Assembly: GCA_910586955.1 (NCBI GenBank)
Contig: CAJUMM010000024.1
Span: 23,731-34,044, forward strand
Direction of reading: 5' to 3'
Origin: an uncultured Lachnospiraceae bacterium
GTDB lineage: Bacteria; Bacillota; Clostridia; Lachnospirales; Lachnospiraceae
DNA length: 10,314 bases
Part shown: positions 6,438 through 10,314 of the stretch, in pieces
Layout: each line of letters begins with the position of its first letter
How positions within the stretch are numbered: the first letter of the stretch is position 1
Made by a program: the position numbers and the translations under genes
The notes under the pieces: model-generated
Databases searched by the model: none
Told to the model about the DNA's origin: nothing
Seen by the model: only the letters and a program-made list of their open reading frames with translations

Positions 6438-6481
6438 TCCGCCATATATTTAGATTAACAAAGATATATGGCGGACTTTTT
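6438..6481 (+). terminator. Terminator after GH18 gene, abutting the amidase start
   Basis: TCCGCCATATAT (6438-6449) pairs with ATATATGGCGGA (6464-6475), 12 bp, followed by C and TTTTT (6477-6481). The T-tract ends on the base before the ATG of the amidase gene. A-rich sequence on the 5' side would also allow some function on the other strand. Confidence 0.88.
6470..6474 (+). promoter_or_regulatory. Weak RBS of the amidase inside the terminator stem
   Basis: GGCGG, 7 bases before the ATG at 6482, is the only Shine-Dalgarno-like sequence at usable spacing, and it lies in the 3' arm of the terminator helix. If transcripts read through, the folded stem would hide it. Confidence 0.4.
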
Positions 6482-7207
6482 ATGGAAATTTTGCAGAGAA
6501 TCAAGGAGAAGATTGCAGGAAGAAGCCGGATTATCGGTATGGGAATGGCCTTGCTGGTGCTTGCCAGCGCCTGTTACTTTGCCAGGGGAAGCTTTTGGGA
6601 GAAGACGGAAGGTAAGGCGGAGCGGGAGAACGGGTATATGGTGATTATCGATGCAGGCCACGGCGGCAATGACCCGGGAAAAATCGGCGTGGACGGAAGC
6701 CTGGAGAAGGATCTGAACCTGATCATTGCAGGGAAGCTTAAGAAGCTTCTGGAACAGCAGGACTTGTATGTGGAAATGACCCGGGAGGAGGATCAGGGGC
6801 TTTACGATGAGAACGCTTCCAATAAAAAGGTCCAGGATATGAAACGCCGCTGTGAGCTGATCAATGAGGAACAGCCTGCCTGCGTGATCAGTATTCACCA
6901 GAACAGTTACCATGAGGAATCTATCCATGGAGCCCAGGTGTTTTATTACGGGACCTCTGGGGAGAGCCAGAAGCTTGCGGAGATTCTTCAGGAGGAGCTG
7001 GTGCGCTTTGTGGATCCGGAGAATCATCGGCAGGCCAAGGCCAATGATACCTACTATCTTCTGAAGAAGACAGAAGTTCCGGTAGTAATTGTGGAGTGCG
7101 GTTTCCTAAGCAACTGGGAGGAGAGCAAGAAACTCCAGGATGAGAGTTACCAGGAGCGGCTGGCCTGGGCGGTACATATGGGGGTAATGCGGTATTTGAA
7201 TCAGTAG
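6482..7207 (+). CDS. cwlD: CwlD-like N-acetylmuramoyl-L-alanine amidase (Amidase_3)
   Basis: Zinc amidase that cleaves the bond between N-acetylmuramic acid and L-alanine in peptidoglycan. 241 aa, close to Bacillus CwlD (about 237). A basic N-terminus and a hydrophobic segment (about 17-33, RIIGMGMALLVLASACYF) act as signal anchor, then the Amidase_3 domain from about 52. Zinc ligands are in VIIDAGHGG (H60), LEKDLNL (E75) and ISIHQNS (H139); the catalytic glutamate is in VIVECGFLSN (E205). CwlD features present: RRCELIN, AQVFYYG, and VECGFLSN. In Bacillus CwlD works with PdaA to make muramic-delta-lactam in the spore cortex, needed for germination. Placement after a Spo0A-box gene fits. The start is not fully certain: the ATG at 6482 has only a weak GGCGG ahead; the alternative at M20 (6539) would shorten the anchor and has no better RBS. 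A general vegetative amidase cannot be excluded. Confidence 0.85.
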   Translation: MEILQRIKEKIAGRSRIIGMGMALLVLASACYFARGSFWEKTEGKAERENGYMVIIDAGHGGNDPGKIGVDGSLEKDLNLIIAGKLKKLLEQQDLYVEMTREEDQGLYDENASNKKVQDMKRRCELINEEQPACVISIHQNSYHEESIHGAQVFYYGTSGESQKLAEILQEELVRFVDPENHRQAKANDTYYLLKKTEVPVVIVECGFLSNWEESKKLQDESYQERLAWAVHMGVMRYLNQ

Positions 7208-7226
7208 GCGGGGGTCCTGCATTTTT
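7208..7226 (+). terminator. Short terminator after the amidase gene
   Basis: GCGGG (7208-7212) pairs with CCTGC (7216-7220), with one G-T pair and a 3-base loop, followed by ATTTTT. The stem is short, so termination may be partial. Confidence 0.5.
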
Positions 7227-7229
7227 CCC

Positions 7230-7258
7230 TTTCAAAAAGCAGAGAACTGGTGTAAGAT
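7230..7258 (+). promoter_or_regulatory. Possible promoter for a small RNA
   Basis: TTTCAA (7230-7235), 17-base spacer, TAAGAT (7253-7258). Both hexamers depart from consensus. It lies in the gap between the amidase and the AT-rich island and points to a downstream orphan terminator. Confidence 0.25.
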
Positions 7259-7317
7259 ACATGTAGCAGTGAAACTGCAGATAAGCAGGCAGCTTTCTTT
7301 TATACCATTTACAGTTT

Positions 7318-7356
7318 AGCCCGTGCCGGGAGCCAGAATCCGGGCATCGGGCTTTT
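7318..7356 (+). terminator. GC-rich terminator upstream of the AT-rich island
   Basis: AGCCCG (7318-7323) pairs with CGGGCT (7348-7353), and TGCC (7324-7327) with GGCA (7343-7346) across one bulged T, then TTTT. No gene ends directly in front of it: it may be a second terminator for the amidase transcript or end a small RNA from about 7265 that includes the hairpin GCAGT-GAA-ACTGC. Confidence 0.7.
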
Positions 7357-7389
7357 GCGGATTGTGGAATGAAGATGGAATAAAATATT

Positions 7390-7463
7390 GCCTATATAGG
7401 CTATAAATTTAAAACATTCCATATATAATGAATAAATCTTGATTATTCCCTTTTTAGGCTATA
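7390..7463 (+). promoter_or_regulatory. Palindrome and direct repeat in front of the SatD-like gene
   Basis: GCCTATATAGGC (7390-7401) is a perfect 12-base palindrome. TAGGCTATA occurs at 7397-7405, overlapping the palindrome, and at 7455-7463, overlapping the -10 of the SatD-gene promoter, 58 bp apart. This is the arrangement of a repressor site blocking its promoter plus an upstream site. The SatD-like protein has its own C-terminal HTH and would be the obvious candidate to bind; that is inference. Confidence 0.5.
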
Positions 7464-7467
7464 TAAT
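7439..7467 (+). promoter_or_regulatory. Promoter of the SatD-DUF3307 operon
   Basis: TTGATT (7439-7444), 17-base spacer, TATAAT (7462-7467). Transcription would start near 7474, leaving a leader of about 14 bases that begins at the Shine-Dalgarno. A second -10-like TATAAT lies at 7424-7429 without a clear -35; if used, it would give a longer leader. Confidence 0.6.
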
Positions 7468-7487
7468 TTGCTTGGGAGGAAGAAAAT

Positions 7488-8162
7488 ATGACTGTATTAT
7501 TGGAAGAGAAGCCTTTTATTGCAATTATTGGAGACATAAGAAATTCCCGGGAGTTGGTGCCAAGAAAGGAAATCCAAGATAAATTAAATGAGGTATTAAA
7601 ACAAATTAATATAAAATATAAAAAAGATATTGAGTCAAAATTTGTGATCACGTTGGGGGATGAATTTCAAGGGTTGTTATCGAAAGGCGATAGGGTTTTG
7701 CAGATGATTCAGGATATTAGGGTAGGATTATATCCGGTGGAAGCCCGTTTCGGAATCGGTATAGGTGAGATTACAACAGATATCAATACAGAAATGGCTT
7801 TGGGGGCAGACGGGCCGGGGTATTACAGAGCCAGAGATGCAGTTGAAATAGTAAAGGTTAATGAAAAAAAGAACCGAAGAGTTGCCACAGATATATATTT
7901 AAAAAGCAATAATGAGAAACAGAATTTATTAATAAATACTATTTTTGAACTAATAAGAGCAATTGAGCAAGAATGGACAGAGAGGCAGAGGGAAGTTATC
8001 TGGAATTTATTGCAGTATCAGGATGGGCAGCAGAAGACAGCTATGCGTATGGGCATTACTCAATCTACAGTTCATAAAGTGTTGGCGAAGGGAAATTATT
8101 ATGTATATGAGAAAGCGATAAAAAATGTGGGAGAAATATTGGGAGAAATTACAATATGGTAA
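7488..8162 (+). CDS. SatD-family protein: cyclase-like domain plus C-terminal HTH
   Basis: 224 aa, matching the SatD family, named from Streptococcus mutans secretion and acid tolerance; biochemical role unknown. N-terminal domain, about 10-140: IAIIGDIRNSREL (11-23, D16), ITLGDEFQGLL (54-64, D58, E59), EARFGIGIGEI (85-95) and GPGYYRARDA (109-118, R116). This order and spacing resemble class III nucleotidyl cyclase motifs (metal-binding Asp, GD metal-binding turn, R-G-G-E strand, purine/transition-state helix), but the usual Lys four residues before the second Asp is Ile here and the Asn four before the Arg is Tyr, so the substrate would differ or activity be lost. About 165-212 is an HTH like sigma region 4 (REVIWNLLQYQDGQQKTAMRM, then GITQSTVHKVLAKG). 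GGGAGGA (7474-7480) is the RBS. Its stop overlaps the next gene by 7 bases. Codons are AT-rich, unlike flanking genes. Confidence 0.85.
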   Translation: MTVLLEEKPFIAIIGDIRNSRELVPRKEIQDKLNEVLKQINIKYKKDIESKFVITLGDEFQGLLSKGDRVLQMIQDIRVGLYPVEARFGIGIGEITTDINTEMALGADGPGYYRARDAVEIVKVNEKKNRRVATDIYLKSNNEKQNLLINTIFELIRAIEQEWTERQREVIWNLLQYQDGQQKTAMRMGITQSTVHKVLAKGNYYVYEKAIKNVGEILGEITIW

Positions 8163-8911
8163 AGTACTTTTTCATTATATTGTTAATTACACATGTAGTA
8201 TGTGATTTTTATTTGCAGTCTCCAGAGATGGCAAAAAACAAAAAAGAAAAATTTTTGTGGTTATTGAGACACATATGTATTTACTCAATTAGCGCAATTA
8301 CTATTTTGACATTTGTTATGCCAAGGCTATGGTGGGAATATTTATTGATTTTTGTAGTAGGACATGCAGGTATTGATTTGGCAAAGTATGTGATTTGTAA
8401 TTGTAAATATGTGAATAATACCTCTTTTCTCAAAAAAGAGCAAATAATATTTATTACAGATCAGATTCTGCACCTATCGGTGATGACTTTCATTGTGTAT
8501 TTGACTAAAGATTTTCGTTCAGACATTCTATATAACGTAGACTTGAAGAATGTTTTAGATTCTTTTGAACTTGCAGAAACAGCGTTACTGAGCTGGGTAA
8601 TAAAAATTTTGTTGATACATAAACCGGCTAATATATTGATTGCCACTGTATTGTCCCAATATCGTCCGGATAAAAAAGGAGCTTTTGGTAGGCAGGATAA
8701 AAATGCCGGGAGATTTATCGGAACATTAGAAAGACTTATTATGGTCATATTGATATCCTTCAATCAATATTCTGCCGTTGGATTGGTTTTGACTGCCAAG
8801 TCTATAGCTAGGTATGATAGGATTTCGAAAGATCAGGAATTTGCAGAATACTATTTGCTTGGCACACTGATGAGCGCGTTGTGTGCAGTGATGGCGGCGG
8901 TGATATTTTGA
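8156..8911 (+). CDS. DUF3307 polytopic membrane protein
   Basis: 251 aa; matches DUF3307, an uncharacterised integral membrane family often found next to SatD. Hydrophobic segments lie at about 4-20, 40-56, 61-79, 98-117, 143-168, 194-213 and 233-251. Polar residues recur inside helices at i, i+4 spacing: H13/D17/Q21 (ITHVVCDFYLQ), H70/D74 (VGHAGIDLAK) and D102/H106 (ITDQILH); a conserved-looking stretch follows, GRFIGTLER (185-193) and AKSIARYD (214-221). Buried His/Asp sets suggest metal or ion binding, or a membrane enzyme; function is unknown. The ATG lies in the overlap ATGGTAA with the SatD-like stop, so translation is coupled; a GGGAG about 10 bases upstream can serve as RBS. No nucleotide-binding domain is visible. 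It shares the AT-rich composition of its partner. Confidence 0.85.
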   Translation: MVKYFFIILLITHVVCDFYLQSPEMAKNKKEKFLWLLRHICIYSISAITILTFVMPRLWWEYLLIFVVGHAGIDLAKYVICNCKYVNNTSFLKKEQIIFITDQILHLSVMTFIVYLTKDFRSDILYNVDLKNVLDSFELAETALLSWVIKILLIHKPANILIATVLSQYRPDKKGAFGRQDKNAGRFIGTLERLIMVILISFNQYSAVGLVLTAKSIARYDRISKDQEFAEYYLLGTLMSALCAVMAAVIF

Positions 8912-9038
8912 AGAAATTCTTAAATGGAAATGACAATATAAAATAATGTAAATAAAACATAGATAGAAGAAAAGTCGCTTTAATGTATTAAAATTGCGGT
9001 ATGTTAGGGAAAGTGCCGGTATGCAGGAGAATAACCCC

Positions 9039-10314
9039 ATGAACAACACCCAGCGAAATATTTTCCGCGCCATCCACGAAGGAAAATGGCTGAAAATCGA
9101 ATACCGGAACAAGGAAAATCAGATCACCAGCTACTGGATAGGCATCCGGGATCTGAATCCGGTGCAGCGACGCCTTTCGGTGGACGGCCTTCATACGGGG
9201 AAATACACCTTGGCCCCCTTGGAATATGTCTATATAGATTCCATTTTGACGTCGGAGGTTATCGAGGGCTCCTACTGTGAGATCAACGAAACACTTGTCC
9301 GGGACATTTACCTTCATCCCCACAAATACAAAAGTATCTTTGACCATGTGGCCAACCTGAAAATCCTCAATTACCTGGAAATGTGCAACCGCTTGGACTG
9401 CGTACCCTATTATTCGGATTTTGAGCTGATCCGTTATCTGGACAGGGACAGCTTTCAGGAGGAATATTATGAACTCAGCGACGAGCAGTTCCGTATGCTT
9501 GTGAAATATTTTCAGGTGAAAACCGGGGAAAAGCGTCCTGACGGCCGTCTGACCCTGCAGCAGCTTGCCATGAATGTTCTAAGTATCCACACAAACAAGG
9601 GCCTGTATGTGCTGGCTTACCGCAGTCTCCGTCTGGATGTGAAACGGAGGGTTCTGCGGCCGGACGAGGATATTACCATCTGTACGGAATATACCGTTGA
9701 CGGCACGGTAGAGAGTATCCGCAGATACATAGATGCCGATGAATATGAACTTCTGGGAAATTTTGAAGAGCATCAGGAACGGATCAAAGATTCTATTACC
9801 CGCCATAACCGGGCGGTGCTGGGGGTAGATGACATGCCTTACGTGATTGGCCTGGGTATGGACATTGCTTTGGACCTTCACAAAGAATACCAGGCGATTA
9901 TGGATATGTACCAGAAGGATAAAGTCCCAGTCCCAATCCGTGCATTTTTCGGGGATCTTCTGAATCGTCCCGTCAGGAAGAAGGCATGTCCCATTACTCT
10001 TTTGGATAAGCGCATTAACCTGGATCAGCTTCTTGCCATAAACAATGCCATGAAATATCCCGTTGCCTATATCCAGGGACCGCCGGGAACGGGGAAAACC
10101 AACACCATTCTCAATACGATTTTAACTGCATTTTTCAACGAGAAAACCGTACTGTTTACTTCCTATAATAATCATCCCATCAATGGAGTGTTTGAGAAGC
10201 TGTCCTCCCTCAAATATCACAACCGCACAATTCCTTTTCCCGTTCTCCGGCTGGGAAATGTGGACAAGCTCCGGGAAGCTATCAATTATTTAAAGGAATT
10301 GTATCTTAGGACCA
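9039..10314 (+). CDS. WYL-like domain fused to UPF1-like SF1 helicase (3' end outside window)
   Basis: The first 425 codons are visible without a stop. Residues about 5-78 (RNIFRAIHEGKWLKIEYRNK to YVYIDSILTSEVI) resemble a WYL-type ligand-sensing fold. A middle region of about 250 residues (80-330) was not recognised. Then SF1 helicase motifs: Q-motif-like INLDQLLAINNAM (326-338), Walker A GPPGTGKT (347-354, K353), a motif Ia-like TSYNNHPINGVFEKL (374-388) and VLRLGN. The spacing and wording of these resemble the UPF1/DNA2 branch. Start: AGGAG (9025-9029) lies 9 bases before the ATG at 9039; an in-frame ATG at 9021 would add six residues. Composition returns to that of the backbone. Possible roles are nucleic-acid surveillance or phage defence, by analogy with other multi-domain SF1 helicases; the missing C-terminus would decide. 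Confidence 0.8.
   Translation, partial: MNNTQRNIFRAIHEGKWLKIEYRNKENQITSYWIGIRDLNPVQRRLSVDGLHTGKYTLAPLEYVYIDSILTSEVIEGSYCEINETLVRDIYLHPHKYKSIFDHVANLKILNYLEMCNRLDCVPYYSDFELIRYLDRDSFQEEYYELSDEQFRMLVKYFQVKTGEKRPDGRLTLQQLAMNVLSIHTNKGLYVLAYRSLRLDVKRRVLRPDEDITICTEYTVDGTVESIRRYIDADEYELLGNFEEHQERIKDSITRHNRAVLGVDDMPYVIGLGMDIALDLHKEYQAIMDMYQKDKVPVPIRAFFGDLLNRPVRKKACPITLLDKRINLDQLLAINNAMKYPVAYIQGPPGTGKTNTILNTILTAFFNEKTVLFTSYNNHPINGVFEKLSSLKYHNRTIPFPVLRLGNVDKLREAINYLKELYLRT

Larger units (their letters stand above)
7366..8993. other. AT-rich accessory island
   Basis: From about 7366 to 8993 the sequence is clearly richer in A+T than either side, in non-coding bases and in codon third positions. For example 7381-7440 has 11 G+C in 60 and 8221-8280 has 17 in 60, whereas the flanking genes are near half or above. 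It contains only the SatD-DUF3307 operon and its control region. An imperfect direct repeat borders it: TTGCGGATTGT at 7355-7365 and TTGCGGTATGT at 8994-9004 (9 of 11 identical). No transposase, integrase or tRNA is visible. Confidence 0.55.

Noticed and set aside
7208..9038. Mobile-element genes, CRISPR array or tRNA at the island edges
   Set aside because: No transposase or integrase frame, no regularly spaced repeats and no tRNA-like cloverleaf are visible, so the island is called only from composition and a weak repeat.

Overview
The window looks like chromosome of a spore-forming Clostridia member, most likely a Lachnospiraceae-type gut anaerobe. The evidence is the L9-DnaB gene pair, a MecA adaptor, a small 2x[4Fe-4S] ferredoxin, a DUF1858 redox-disulfide protein, two Spo0A-like boxes and a CwlD-type amidase, in a backbone of medium GC content. 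The genus cannot be fixed from the sequence alone.

Layout. 1-1778: end of rplI followed one base later by dnaB (translation and replication housekeeping, + strand). 1913-2509: a MerR-type DNA-binding protein with its own promoter, ending in a two-way terminator shared with the convergent gene. 2533-2703 (- strand): a 56-residue ferredoxin. 2911-3117 (+): a DUF1858 protein divergent from the ferredoxin, the two promoters sharing a 200-base gap. 3161-3901 (- strand): MecA, back to back with the DUF1858 gene over a shared terminator. 3917-4527: a long non-coding interval with a good promoter and what looks like a structured RNA of about 330 nt closed by a perfect 10-bp helix; its family was not recognised. 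4528-6417: a membrane-anchored SH3 + GH18 protein preceded by two Spo0A-like boxes 21 bp apart. 6482-7207: a CwlD-like spore-cortex amidase whose start codon touches the T-tract of a terminator. 7208-7487: terminators and promoter-like sequence.

7366-8993 is conspicuously AT-rich and differs in codon use from both flanks. It holds a two-gene operon overlapping by 7 bases: a SatD-family protein (HTH at its C-terminus) and a DUF3307 polytopic membrane protein. The SatD N-terminal domain carries a motif series in the same order as class III nucleotidyl cyclases (GDI..SR, LGDEF, RFGIGIGE, GPG..RAR). The pair therefore could be a signal-making or nucleotide-sensing protein coupled to a membrane protein, and it is the best candidate here for an undescribed system. 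From 9039 to the window end the base composition returns to normal, with the first 425 codons of a large protein: a WYL-like N-terminal domain, a long middle region and a UPF1-like SF1 helicase Walker A.

How genes may work together: the GH18 protein and CwlD fit a peptidoglycan/spore-cortex neighbourhood under sporulation control. Ferredoxin and DUF1858 look like a divergent redox pair. SatD-DUF3307 and the WYL-helicase form an accessory-looking tail. All regulatory and RNA calls are read by eye without folding or database searches.
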